Shown here: positions 42,951-51,686 of the stretch, piece after piece
How positions within the stretch are numbered: the stretch's first letter is position 1
Layout of the letters: each line of letters starts with the position of its first letter
Source of the DNA: CAVYVZ01 sp963772065
GTDB lineage: Bacteria; Acidobacteriota; Vicinamibacteria; Vicinamibacterales; UBA2999
Assembly (NCBI GenBank): GCA_963772065.1
Contig: CAVYVZ010000010.1
Span: 372,001-436,000 of the forward strand
DNA: 64,000 bases
Reading direction: 5' to 3'
The notes under the pieces: generated by a model
What the model saw: the letters and a program-made list of their open reading frames with translations, nothing else
Told to the model about the DNA's origin: nothing
Database searches by the model: none
Made by a program: the position numbers and the translations under genes

Positions 42951-43904
42951 TTACCGCTCCTCCTCGGCGCGCCGTGACACCACGAGCTCTCCGTCGGTCA
43001 CGCGATGCACGAGGCCGCTCGTCGCGAGCGCCGCCCCGAGCGCGTCTTCCGGCGCGAGGCCGGCCACGGATCCGTGCAGGATGATGCTGGATGCGTCACG
43101 CGCCAGGGCAGCGTCCGCGTAGCGAAGACTCCAGCCATGCTCCCGCGACACGTGCTCGAGGAACGCTGCCACGGAACGACCTTCGATATCGAATCCGGGC
43201 GCAAGCGCCGCGGCCCAATCCCACTCGCGTCCGTCCCTGGAAACCGATCGACGGGCCACCTCATTGTCGCGGAGCGTGAGCTCGGTCCCGGCGCGAGCGG
43301 TCACGGCGTCCCCACCGCGGGGCCGAAGCTCGACGACGCCGGTGCGGACGCGGACGCGCAAGGCGCCGTCCGTCAAGCGGGTCTCGAACTGCGTGCCGAT
43401 GTCCCGCGCGGTTCCCACCGCGGTGCGAACCTCGAGGCCCGCCGACTCACGCTTCGTGTCGATGTAGAGCCCTCCGTGCGCGAGCTCGATCGCCGCGGAC
43501 GAGAGCAGCCGCATGCGCGATGAGGCGTCCAGACGAACAGACGTTCCATCGGTCAGGCGAAGCGCTGCGCGTGTCGCGGCCGTTGTCTCCACCCATTCGC
43601 CTTCTCGCAGTACGGCGCCTGCTGCCAACGGCAGAGAGCCCTCGACGCGCTCGACGCGCGCAAGGATCTCGGTCGGCGGCAACGCGACGTCGGACCGTGG
43701 CACGAAGAACGCCGCCGCGACGCCAGCGGCAGCGAGCGCGGCGAGGCCGGCTGCGGCGCGGCGCCGCACGATCCGGCGGCGGGTCACCTCGCGCCACTGC
43801 TGATGCACGGCCGCGCGCACGCGCGACGCGCGCTCCGCCGGCGCGAGCGGCCGAGGACCGGCCAGACGCAGTAGACGAGCGGTCGCGTCCTCGTCGTCCA
43901 TCAT
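42951..43904 (-). CDS. FecR-type anti-sigma/sigma regulator with C-terminal STN-like domain
   Basis: A 317-residue single-pass membrane protein: cytoplasmic N-terminus, a TM helix (AGLAALAAAGVAAAFFVP), then a FecR domain (ARVERVEGSLPLAAGAVLRE, RAALRLTDGTSVRLDASSRM, VEVRT-like strands) and a C-terminal STN-like domain (FLEHVSREHGWSLRYADAAL to TDGELVVSRR). It would relay an outer-membrane signal to the sigma factor whose gene overlaps it (ATGA). The frame is intact. Confidence 0.9.
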   Translation of the reverse strand: MMDDEDATARLLRLAGPRPLAPAERASRVRAAVHQQWREVTRRRIVRRRAAAGLAALAAAGVAAAFFVPRSDVALPPTEILARVERVEGSLPLAAGAVLREGEWVETTAATRAALRLTDGTSVRLDASSRMRLLSSAAIELAHGGLYIDTKRESAGLEVRTAVGTARDIGTQFETRLTDGALRVRVRTGVVELRPRGGDAVTARAGTELTLRDNEVARRSVSRDGREWDWAAALAPGFDIEGRSVAAFLEHVSREHGWSLRYADAALARDASSIILHGSVAGLAPEDALGAALATSGLVHRVTDGELVVSRRAEEER

Positions 43905-44461
43905 GATGCACCAGGCGCGACGAGCGCGAACCCGTCGCGAAACGCCTGCCGTGCGCGCGTCAACAGCGATTCGGCCGCCTTGTACCCGACGCCGAGACGA
44001 TCCGCGACTTCACCGACCGTCGCACCTTCGATGTACCTCCACTCGAGCGCTTCGCCGTAGCGGTGCGGCAGATGATCGAGCGTCGCCTGCACGAGCCGCG
44101 ACAGCTCTTGGCGGCGCAGCTCGCCTTCGGGATCACATGCGGCCGATTCCAGTGCGGCACGCACCTCAGGGTGATCCTCCAGCAGCGTGATGGGTGCGCG
44201 ACCGGTGCGCGCATGCCAATTGCCGATCTCGCGCCGGCAGACCGCGCAAAGCCAGGTGAACAAGGCCGCCTCGCCTCTGTACGTGTGGATGCTGCGCACG
44301 GCCTTGATCAGCGTCGTCTGCACGACGTCTTCGGCCGTGGCGTCGCTCTCGAGCCGCGCGCGGGCAAACCGGTAGAGGCGCGGGAAGTAGTCCGCGAAGA
44401 ACTCGTCGAAAGCGGATTCGTCGCCGGCCACGAGCCGGCGAGCCAGCGCGGCGTCGTTCAT
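43901..44461 (-). CDS. ECF-family RNA polymerase sigma factor
   Basis: A 186-residue sigma-70-family extracytoplasmic-function factor. Region 2 reads FDEFFADYFPRLYRFARARL and EDVVQTTLIKAVRSIHTYRG; region 4 reads LDHLPHRYGEALEWRYIEGA with the helix-turn-helix VGEVADRLGVGYKAAESLLT. The downstream FecR gene overlaps its stop, and a TonB receptor follows, which is the iron-citrate (FecIR) cell-surface signalling arrangement. The inducing substrate is not known. Confidence 0.95.
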   Translation of the reverse strand: MNDAALARRLVAGDESAFDEFFADYFPRLYRFARARLESDATAEDVVQTTLIKAVRSIHTYRGEAALFTWLCAVCRREIGNWHARTGRAPITLLEDHPEVRAALESAACDPEGELRRQELSRLVQATLDHLPHRYGEALEWRYIEGATVGEVADRLGVGYKAAESLLTRARQAFRDGFALVAPGAS

Positions 44462-44466
44462 CGGGA

Positions 44467-45222
44467 TCAGTTCAGGCGGAAGCAGCTCTCGATAGCCGTA
44501 TTGTTGCCGTTTGTCGCACGCGCGATGATCTCAAATTTGAACTCCTTGGCCAGTCGGGTGACGCCGGTTGGAACCGTGAACCGGGTGACCGTCGGCGGGA
44601 GATCGAGGCTGAACTTGACGAGGCCGTCCTTTTCGACGAACAGCTGGTATCGCGCGATGCGGACGGTGCCCCGCTTGCCGACCCTGGGGTGCGACGTGGT
44701 CACGGGATCCCAGTCGATGACGACTGGCGTGTTCGGCATCGGGAGCGGATCGGCGTCGCAGCTGTCAGCGGCGGGCAGGCCGGACAGCCGGATGTTGCCC
44801 GGTGGCGCCGGGAGCACGTGCGAGAGGAACACTGTGCTCTCCAACGCCTGTCCGTCCTGCGCCACGCCTTCGATGTCATAGCGGCCCTCCGGGAATCGTC
44901 GGAAGAAATCCGCGGGAGCGAGCTCCTCGAAGCTCGGTTCAGCGCTCTCGAACGCCAGCTGGGTCATCCCTTGCCGGCGCAACGTTCGCCTGCTGACGAT
45001 ATCGAGCAACCGGCGATCGCCGGGCCCTTCAATCGTCAGGCTCACCCATGGCCCGCCGTCGATCGACGCGTGGATGCCCAGATCCTTGTCGGTGTCATTG
45101 AGCTCGAAGAACAACTCGGCCTCGTCGAAGGGTTCCTCGCGCTGACCCTGCACCTGCGACGTGACGGCGGGGACAGCGGTGATCATCAGGGCGACGGCGG
45201 TGGCGAACATAGCACGCAGCAT
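44467..45222 (-). CDS. Exported protein of unknown function
   Basis: A 251-residue protein with a signal peptide (MFATAVALMITAVPAVTSQ). Its core reads AELFFELNDTDKDLGIHASI, then beta-rich regions (RRTLRRQGMTQLAFESAEP, FFRRFPEGRYDIEGVAQDGQ, VVIDWDPVTTSHPRVGKR), the last resembling a fibronectin-type-III-like fold. The function is unknown. It ends 5 bases before the sigma-factor start and follows the outer-membrane protein by 14 bases, so it belongs to the same gene train. Confidence 0.75.
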   Translation of the reverse strand: MLRAMFATAVALMITAVPAVTSQVQGQREEPFDEAELFFELNDTDKDLGIHASIDGGPWVSLTIEGPGDRRLLDIVSRRTLRRQGMTQLAFESAEPSFEELAPADFFRRFPEGRYDIEGVAQDGQALESTVFLSHVLPAPPGNIRLSGLPAADSCDADPLPMPNTPVVIDWDPVTTSHPRVGKRGTVRIARYQLFVEKDGLVKFSLDLPPTVTRFTVPTGVTRLAKEFKFEIIARATNGNNTAIESCFRLN

Positions 45223-45236
45223 GTGCAGCTCCTCGT

Positions 45237-46078
45237 CTATCGAAATGAGATGAGCAGTCCGATTTCTGGCGCCCAGTCAGGTGCCTTCGACGTGAGGCCG
45301 AACGCGTTATTCAGCTTCAAGGCAATACGGGGGGTAAGCGACACCTGCGCCTCGGCGATCCCCTCCACTTCGTCCTCGCTCCCCTCGATGGCGGCGAAGA
45401 CGCGCAGCCTGCTCGAAACGCGTCTCAGATACTCGAACGCGTACTCGCCCGGTTCGAATGAACCGCCGCTGTTGGCAACCGCGGCGCGCACGGTGATCGT
45501 TCCCCACGAGAGGCCGCGAATCATTCCGGTGCCGAGCTTGAACTCCCAATCGGGCGTGCCAATCAGGAGCTTCGAGCGTTGGAATGGAAAAACCGTCTCG
45601 AAGTAGCTGAACCACTCGGGTCGGGTTTCCGTTTCATTCTTCCATCGCCACCGGATCTGCCCTTCCACGTCGCCCAGGCCCGACTGCTCCAGCCGCGCCG
45701 GAAGCGCTGTGAAGTCGCGCGGAGATTTTTCGAGCGATGCCGACATGACGGCGGCCTCGAATTCCACGGCCACGTTGTCCGAGAGGCCGTAGCCCAGAAA
45801 GATGAGGCCTTCGCGACCGCGAAAACGGCCGCGGAATTCCGTGATGTCCGTTCCGTACCCCAGCTCGGCGGCCTCGGTACTCGTAATCACCGTCGCGGTA
45901 GTACTCGTAGAACGGATACACGACGAGCTCTTTGGAGCGGATGTACGTGCCGAAGATCGACAGCGGAACGCCTTGTCCGCGATCGCGAGGTACGGTCCGG
46001 AGGCTGCTGAGCGTATCCGGGTGGTCCCGCCAGGAGGACCGCGGCGGCAGCCAGGGCAGCACGACCAGCGATGGTCAC
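45237..46078 (-). CDS. Predicted outer-membrane protein (two frame breaks)
   Basis: About 280 codons, with a signal peptide (GRAALAAAAVLLAGPPGYAQ). After breaks near 46010 and 45890 the segments PLSIFGTYIRSKELVVYPFY, AAELGYGTDITEFRGRFRGR, LIFLGYGLSDNVAVEFEAAV, ETVFPFQRSKLLIGTPDWEF and ALKLNNAFGLTSKAPDWAPE are readable, and the end is LISFR. The alternating pattern and lengths look like a barrel transporter of the kind often called 'outer membrane transporter'. It lies 48 bases after the hybrid kinase on the same strand. Confidence 0.65.
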
Positions 46079-46126
46079 GACCGTTAGACAGGGAAAACGG
46101 ACAGATCCTTCGCGCAGGTGCCGGGC

Positions 46127-48481
46127 TTACGCCACGACGTCGAGAATCTCGCGCACTTTCTGCAGGAGAACGCGCGGTGGAAACGGCTTGGGCAGGAAGT
46201 GCGCGCGTGCATGCGTGTCGCCGTCGCCGAGCACGTCGCCGAGATAACCGGACATGAAGAGCACTTTGATCTCGGGCCGCTCGGCGGTGAGCCGATGGGC
46301 GAGGTCCTTCCCGCCCAGCTGAGGCATGACGACATCCGTGACGAGCAGGTGGATCACCCGGTGCCGGTGCTCCTTGGAGAGTCGAAGCGCTTCATCGCCG
46401 TTCTCCGCCTCGAAGACAGTGTAGCCGGCGTTGCGCAGAACGGCGGATTCGAGCGCACGCACGCTGGCCTCGTCTTCGACGAGCAGCACGGTTTCGCTTC
46501 CTCTCAGCTGCACGCCGACGTCGGAGATGGTGGCAACCGCTTCCTCGACTTCGTCGATGCGAGGGAGGTAGACCCTCCATTCGGCGCCCTGACCGGGCTC
46601 GCTGCGCACGCAGATCTCTCCGCCGCTCTCCCGGACGATGCCATAGACCGTCGACAGCCCAAGCCCCGTGCCCTTCCCAACCGGCTTGGTCGTGAAGAAC
46701 GGCTCGAACAGATGCGACTTCGTCTCGGAGCTCATGCCGACGCCATCGTCGTTGATCGCGAGCATCACGTATTGGCCGGGCGCCCGCGGGAGCGTCTCGT
46801 CCGCGCGCTCGTGACCGTGGCCGACGTCCACGTTGGCCGTCTCCAGGGTCAGCGTGCCGCCGCGCGGCATCGCGTCGCGCGCGTTGACGGCGAGATTCAT
46901 GATCAGCTGTTCGATCTGCACCGGGTCGGCCTTGACGCGACCGATCGTCGCATCGGCACGAACCACGATGCTGATGTCTTCGCCAATCAAACGCCGCAGA
47001 AGGCTGTACATGTCGCCGACGATCTCGTTCAGGTCGACGATTCTCGGCTGCACCACGTGTTTCCGGCTGAAGATCAGGAGCTGGCGAGTCAGCGCGGCCG
47101 CCCGCTCGCCGGCCTTGCGTATCTGCAGAACCTGGCTGTACGTCTGGTCGGTCGGCGATACGCGCTCCAGCACGGTTTCGCTGTACCCCACGACCGCCGT
47201 GAGGAGGTTGTTGAAGTCGTGCGCGATTCCGCCCGCGAGCCTACCGACGGCTTCGAGCTTCTGGGACTGCCGGAGCTCGTCTTCGCTTCTCCTGTGCTCC
47301 GTGTTGTCGAGGAGGTACCCTCTGATCTCAACGAGCTCGCCGGCGGCGTCGAAGACACCGACGGCGTTGTCGATGACGTACAACGGGCTGCCGTCCTTCC
47401 TCCGCAGCACTTCCTCATGCAGCTCGATCTGCTTCTGCCGCTGCAAGGTCTCGAGAAATGACTCCCGTGCCGCGGCGTCGCGGTAGATCGTCACCATGTT
47501 GCACCGCAGGGCCTCTTCGACCGAGCTGAACCCGAACATGCGGGCGAACGCGGGGTTGCACGCCAGCAGGGTGCCGTCCGGCCGTGACGCGTAGTTTCCG
47601 GACAGGTCCATCTCGAAGAAGAGACGGTACTGCGTTTCGCTGCGCTGCAGCGCCTCATACAGGTTTCGCAGGCGAGAGGTCGCCTCGTTGAACGCTCGAC
47701 CGAGATTCGCCAGCTCGTCGTGTCCGTGCACGTCGACCTGGCGGTGAAATTCCCGCCGCGCGAGCGCGTTCGCGGCGTCGTCGAGACGCGCCAGTGGGCG
47801 CGTGATGCTGCGGGTCACCGCCATGCCCAGGAGACCTGCCATGAGCAACGTCACCAGGCCGGTCACCGCGAGCACGACCCAGGCGCGAGCCTGCACACGA
47901 CGTATGCTTCGAAACGCCTCCTGTTGTTTGAGGTCTACTTCGCGATCGATCGCTTCGACGAGAGACCCGGTCACCTGAATCGACGTCTTCACCTCGCCGT
48001 CGAGCCGCCGTCGGATCGCAGCCAGCTCGTTGACCTGTGCCAGGCGGATCATCGCGTCGATCTGGTCCAGGAACGCGATGCGAACGGCTTGAAGCGTCTC
48101 CACGGTGCTCGCATGCGTGGCGGCGTCGGCCGGCGTGACGGTCAGTGTTCGAATCGCGCGATCGACGCTGTCGGAGAAGGTCCGGCGCGCCGCCGCGGAT
48201 TCGCTGAGGAACCGATCGATTCGCTGCTCCGCGATCGACTCCTGCAACTGTTCGCGCAGCGTGAGGACGTGGGTGTGGAGCCGCAGCACGTCCTCGGCCA
48301 TCTGGTCGATCTGATGAAGCCGCTCCGCCTCTCCGGCGGTTGCCCTCAGCTGCCAGAACGCGACACCGGTGCCGAGGGTCATCAGCGACAGGATGACGAC
48401 GAAGGAGAACGCGAGGCGAACACCGATACCCTGGTCCAGATACCATCGCGCGAATGGCGGCGATTTCTGGCGCGTCTCCAA
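46127..48481 (-). CDS. Hybrid sensor histidine kinase (4HB-HAMP-PAS-kinase-REC)
   Basis: A 784-residue membrane kinase. TM1 (RLAFSFVVILSLMTLGTGVA); a helical periplasmic sensor of about 150 residues; TM2 (VLAVTGLVTLLMAGLLGMAV); HAMP; a PAS domain (LFFEMDLSGNYASRPDGTLL); HisKA with phospho-His in GGIAHDFNNLLTAVVGYSE; ATPase motifs (MNLAVNARDAM, INDDGVGM, GKGTGLGLSTVYG); and a C-terminal receiver with phospho-Asp in LLVTDVVMPQLGG. No separate response regulator is adjacent, so the phosphate target is unknown. The gene begins 5 bases after a solute-binding-protein gene, a possible periplasmic sensing partner. Confidence 0.93.
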   Translation of the reverse strand: METRQKSPPFARWYLDQGIGVRLAFSFVVILSLMTLGTGVAFWQLRATAGEAERLHQIDQMAEDVLRLHTHVLTLREQLQESIAEQRIDRFLSESAAARRTFSDSVDRAIRTLTVTPADAATHASTVETLQAVRIAFLDQIDAMIRLAQVNELAAIRRRLDGEVKTSIQVTGSLVEAIDREVDLKQQEAFRSIRRVQARAWVVLAVTGLVTLLMAGLLGMAVTRSITRPLARLDDAANALARREFHRQVDVHGHDELANLGRAFNEATSRLRNLYEALQRSETQYRLFFEMDLSGNYASRPDGTLLACNPAFARMFGFSSVEEALRCNMVTIYRDAAARESFLETLQRQKQIELHEEVLRRKDGSPLYVIDNAVGVFDAAGELVEIRGYLLDNTEHRRSEDELRQSQKLEAVGRLAGGIAHDFNNLLTAVVGYSETVLERVSPTDQTYSQVLQIRKAGERAAALTRQLLIFSRKHVVQPRIVDLNEIVGDMYSLLRRLIGEDISIVVRADATIGRVKADPVQIEQLIMNLAVNARDAMPRGGTLTLETANVDVGHGHERADETLPRAPGQYVMLAINDDGVGMSSETKSHLFEPFFTTKPVGKGTGLGLSTVYGIVRESGGEICVRSEPGQGAEWRVYLPRIDEVEEAVATISDVGVQLRGSETVLLVEDEASVRALESAVLRNAGYTVFEAENGDEALRLSKEHRHRVIHLLVTDVVMPQLGGKDLAHRLTAERPEIKVLFMSGYLGDVLGDGDTHARAHFLPKPFPPRVLLQKVREILDVVA

Positions 48482-48486
48482 GGCGG

Positions 48487-49867
48487 TCAGTCTCGGTCGC
48501 GTGGGGCGGCACGAGCCGGCGTCGCGGCCGGCGTCGGCTTGAGTCCTGTCATCGCCATCAGCTCTCGCTCCAGCCGGGTCACCGCATCGGCGGCGCTCGC
48601 CCGATCGGTCAGCACGGAGTGGACGGCTCTGGAGTAGGCGGCGGCAACCTGCGGGTAGCTTCTGCCAGCCACCGTGGAGGGTCGGGCGACCGCGCTCTGC
48701 AGCAGCATCTGCCTCACGCCGGCAAAGTGCGGCTGCGCCTCGAGCAGGCGACGGTCGTCATAGAGGTCGGGGAACGTCGGCATGTCGGACCGCGTGAGGC
48801 CTCGCTGCAGCTGTTCCTGCCGGCTCGTGAGATTCAGGACGAGCTGCGCAGCTTCACGCGGATGCCGGGAGGTACCTCGACACCGACAATTGCCAGCCCC
48901 CCAACGTGCCGAACTGCCCCGCGCCGCCGCTCGGCGGAAGCGTCACCCCCACCTTGCCCCGCACCGCGGAGTCGGGCGCTTGGCTCGACGTGTAGGCGAA
49001 CGGCCAGTAGATGAGGAACGCCGCGTTGCCGGCCTGCCAGAGCCCACGGGCGTCCTCGAGTCCGTAGGCGGTGACGCCCGGCGGCGATACGGTGCCGACA
49101 TAACGCCTGAGCGTCGAGAACGCCGCGACGGTGCGCGGGTTGTTCACGCTGATCGTGCTGTCCGATTCGATGATGGCGCCGCCCCCGTAAGACATCTGGC
49201 ACGCCAGCGCCACGCAGAGAAGATCGTCGCTGTCGGAGCCGGTCCAGGACAGACCCCAGAAATCGGTCCTGCCGGCGGCCCGTTCGCCGGCCTGGATGGT
49301 GCGCGCCATCTGCTCCAGCTCGTCCCACGTGCGAGGCGGATGCGTGTAGCCGTACTTCTGCAACAGATCCGTGCGGTGAAAGAGCAGCTCGATGTCGGTA
49401 TAGAGCGGCAGCGCCATGAGCTTTCCGTGCACGACGTAGTTCTTCACGACCGCGGGGAAATGGTTCTTTGCAGCGTCGCCGACGTACGGAGTGAGATCGA
49501 TCATGTGGTCGGCGAGGCTCCAGACGTCGGTCACATCCGCTTCGTAGACGTCGGGCGTGGGGGCCTCCTTCTTCAGCCATTCCAGATACTGATCCAGCCG
49601 CTGTGGCTTCCATCGAAGGGCCGGGACGTACTTCACCCCAATCCCCGTCTCGCTGGTAAACCGCGCGAGCGTGGCTCGGATCGCTTCGTACTGTCCGGGC
49701 ATGACCCAGCTGCGCAGGACGACGGTGAGCGTTGGTTCGTTCGTGGAACCCTGCTGGCCGTCCGGTGCATTCGCGGCGCACCTCGGAAGGGTCAGCAGGA
49801 GGGCAAGAGAACAGAGTGAGAGAGCCCGCCGAATTCGCCCGTGTGCCCGTGGGGATTGGGCATGCAT
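48487..49867 (-). CDS. Orphan ABC-type extracellular solute-binding protein (sugar type, frameshifted)
   Basis: About 460 codons of the sugar-binding (MalE-like) solute-binding family. Signal-like start with a Cys (ALLLTLPRCAANA); TLARFTSETGIGVKYVPALR; APTPDVYEADVTDVWSLADH; LMALPLYTDIELLFHRTDLL; GLWQAGNAAFLIYWPFAY; then a frame break near 48865 and REAAQLVLNLTSRQEQLQ, DMPTFPDLYDDRRLLEAQP. No ABC permease or ATPase gene is nearby. The gene ends 5 bases before the hybrid kinase, which suggests a sensing role rather than transport (inference). Confidence 0.85.
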
Positions 49868-49895
49868 GGGGACCTCTTCCGGGCAGATGCTACAC

Positions 49896-50447
49896 CTAAA
49901 CCACGCGCTGCTTCTCTCCGAATACCTGCGCTTCGAACGTAAATATCGTCGCGTCGGACCGCCAGGCGTCCGGCGGCAACCCCGCTTTGATGCACGTCTG
50001 CTGGAGGAAGGTTTCGCAAGTCCAGCCGTGTTCGACGGCTACCTGCGGCAGAAGCAGCCCGCGGCGGTGGCCGCGCGCGACGATCAGCCCGTGGCGGCCC
50101 ACTTCGATCTCATCGGGCCCCGCCACCGGTTCCTCGGGTGAGAGCGCCGAGATCTCGATGTCGGTGACCGCGAGGTCCGACACGGCCAGTGGACGGAACC
50201 GTGGGTCGGAATCCGACACCACGGCCGACAGATGCGCCACGGTTTCCGCAATAGGGCGATCCATTTCGAGGCGACCGAGGCAGCCGCGCAGCTCGCCCCG
50301 CGTGTGGATCGTCACGAAGGCGCCCATCAGCTCGTCGAGACCGCCACCTCGTTCGACCGGCGGCGACGGCTCGCGGCGCACGCGCGCCTCGAGGCACCGG
50401 CGCGCCAGACGAAGCAGGCGGAGGCGATCGTCGAGCGAGAGCATCAC
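49896..50447 (-). CDS. amrA: AMMECR1-domain protein (AmmeMemoRadiSam protein A)
   Basis: A 183-residue AMMECR1-family protein: LDELMGAFVTIHTRGELRGC and LGRLEMDRPIAETVAHLSAV match the family's core, including GCLG. In many prokaryotes AMMECR1, Memo and a radical-SAM enzyme are encoded together; the biochemical role is not fully settled. Its start overlaps the Memo stop (ATGA). No radical-SAM partner is visible here. It ends 28 bases before the solute-binding-protein gene on the same strand. Confidence 0.93.
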   Translation of the reverse strand: MMLSLDDRLRLLRLARRCLEARVRREPSPPVERGGGLDELMGAFVTIHTRGELRGCLGRLEMDRPIAETVAHLSAVVSDSDPRFRPLAVSDLAVTDIEISALSPEEPVAGPDEIEVGRHGLIVARGHRRGLLLPQVAVEHGWTCETFLQQTCIKAGLPPDAWRSDATIFTFEAQVFGEKQRVV

Positions 50448-51256
50448 CAGATGGCGGCGGCCATGTAGCCGACCACGGCGTCCTTGTCGCCCGATACGTC
50501 GCCGGAATCGGCGTATCGCAAGACACGCGATCGTATGGCGCCGAGGGCCCGCGCGGCGCGGAGCACCGCCACCATCGGCCCGCCTCCACAGGCATGGCCA
50601 GGCTCCATCTCGAGCGCGCGCATGAGCCCTTCGGCGTCGAGTGCCTCGACGTGACGGAGCATCACGGCGTCAAGCGTGCCGGCAGTTCGGGCGTCGTGGT
50701 AGTGCGAGAGGTCGCTGCTGGCCACCAGAAGCACGGTCCGGCCGCGCAGCGCACGGCCCAGCGTGTCGCCGAGTTGTTCTGCCGTGGCGCGCGTCTGGTA
50801 CCCCATGACGACCGGCACGATCGGCGCACCCGGCAACAACCGCGCGACGAACGGCAGCTGCATCTCGAGGGAATGCTCGCGCGCGTGGGGAGACGCATGG
50901 TCGTGCGTGGGCGGATGCGCGGACGCGATCGCCGACGCCAGATCCTCCGCGACGGGAATCGGCCCGAACGGACTGTCCCATGCGCCGCGCGGCCACACCG
51001 CTACGCCGTCGAAGCCGACGAAATGCGACGGCCCCACGAGCACCACGGCCTCATACGAACAGCCGCGCACCAGCTGATACGCGTGCGCCGCGACCGGCCC
51101 GGAATACACGAGCCCGGCATGTGGCGCGATCAGCGCGAGCGGGCAACCCTCCCGCACCACCGCTGCCGCCGCCAGATGCGCATCGACCGCGCGCTCCAGC
51201 GCCACCCGTGTGCCGGGATACCACTTACCCGCCACCGCACAGGGCCGAACACTCAT
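50444..51256 (-). CDS. amrB: Memo-family protein (AmmeMemoRadiSam protein B)
   Basis: A 270-residue Memo-like protein, related to extradiol-dioxygenase-type folds. It starts MSVRPCAVAGKWYPG; LALIAPHAGLVYSGPVAAHA, VVLVGPSHFVGFDGVAV, HSLEMQLPFVARLLPGAPIV and LLVASSDLSHYHDA carry the metal-site-like His residues of the family. The ATG at 51256 was chosen because homologues begin just before VRP.AVAG.WYPG; another ATG lies at 51274. The stop overlaps the AMMECR1 start. Confidence 0.93.
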   Translation of the reverse strand: MSVRPCAVAGKWYPGTRVALERAVDAHLAAAAVVREGCPLALIAPHAGLVYSGPVAAHAYQLVRGCSYEAVVLVGPSHFVGFDGVAVWPRGAWDSPFGPIPVAEDLASAIASAHPPTHDHASPHAREHSLEMQLPFVARLLPGAPIVPVVMGYQTRATAEQLGDTLGRALRGRTVLLVASSDLSHYHDARTAGTLDAVMLRHVEALDAEGLMRALEMEPGHACGGGPMVAVLRAARALGAIRSRVLRYADSGDVSGDKDAVVGYMAAAIW

Positions 51257-51259
51257 GGC

Positions 51260-51366
51260 ACTTACTCGAGGCACTCACTCGTGAACGAACGACGAGTAAC
51301 GAGACAACGACGTACACGTGATTTGACGAACCACGGACTACGGACCACGGAACACGGACCACGACA
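51260..51366. repeat. Repeated-word region between Memo and gatC
   Basis: ACTCG words make a short imperfect fold-back (CTTACTCG and CTCACTCGTG against ACGACGAGTAACGAG, about 51260-51303). They are followed by a tandem of CCACGGACTACGGACCACGG-type words (51337-51366), ending about 18 bases before gatC. The second word is the complement of the word at 40674-40690. Unlike most others it lies between divergent gene starts, not after a stop codon. Confidence 0.55.
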
Positions 51367-51383
51367 AATGGTACCATTCCAGA

Positions 51384-51686
51384 ATGCCGACGCCATTGAG
51401 TGTTGCAGATGTCGAGCGCATCGCCGCTCTGGCGCATCTCGAGCTCACCGACGCCGAGAAACAGCTCTTCACACGCCAGCTGGCGGAGATTCTCGCCTAC
51501 GCCGAGCAGGTCCAGGAGCTCGATACGACGGGCGTGCCGGCGACCGCCCACGTCGACGTGACGCATCGTGCCGAGCGCGAGGATGAAGCACGGCCGTCGC
51601 TGCCCGTGCCTGACGCGCTCGATGCCGCCGCGGATGCCGATGTGAGTGCGGGGCTGTTCAAAGTGCCGCGGGTCATCGGCGGATGA
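51384..51686 (+). CDS. gatC: Asp-tRNA(Asn)/Glu-tRNA(Gln) amidotransferase subunit C
   Basis: A 100-residue small stabilising subunit of the GatCAB amidotransferase, which converts mischarged Glu-tRNA(Gln) or Asp-tRNA(Asn). LSVADVERIAALAHLELTDA and FTRQLAEILAYAEQVQELDT are typical, and the C-terminus FKVPRVIGG matches the family. The gatA start overlaps its stop (ATGA). gatB is not in the window. Confidence 0.96.
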   Translation: MPTPLSVADVERIAALAHLELTDAEKQLFTRQLAEILAYAEQVQELDTTGVPATAHVDVTHRAEREDEARPSLPVPDALDAAADADVSAGLFKVPRVIGG

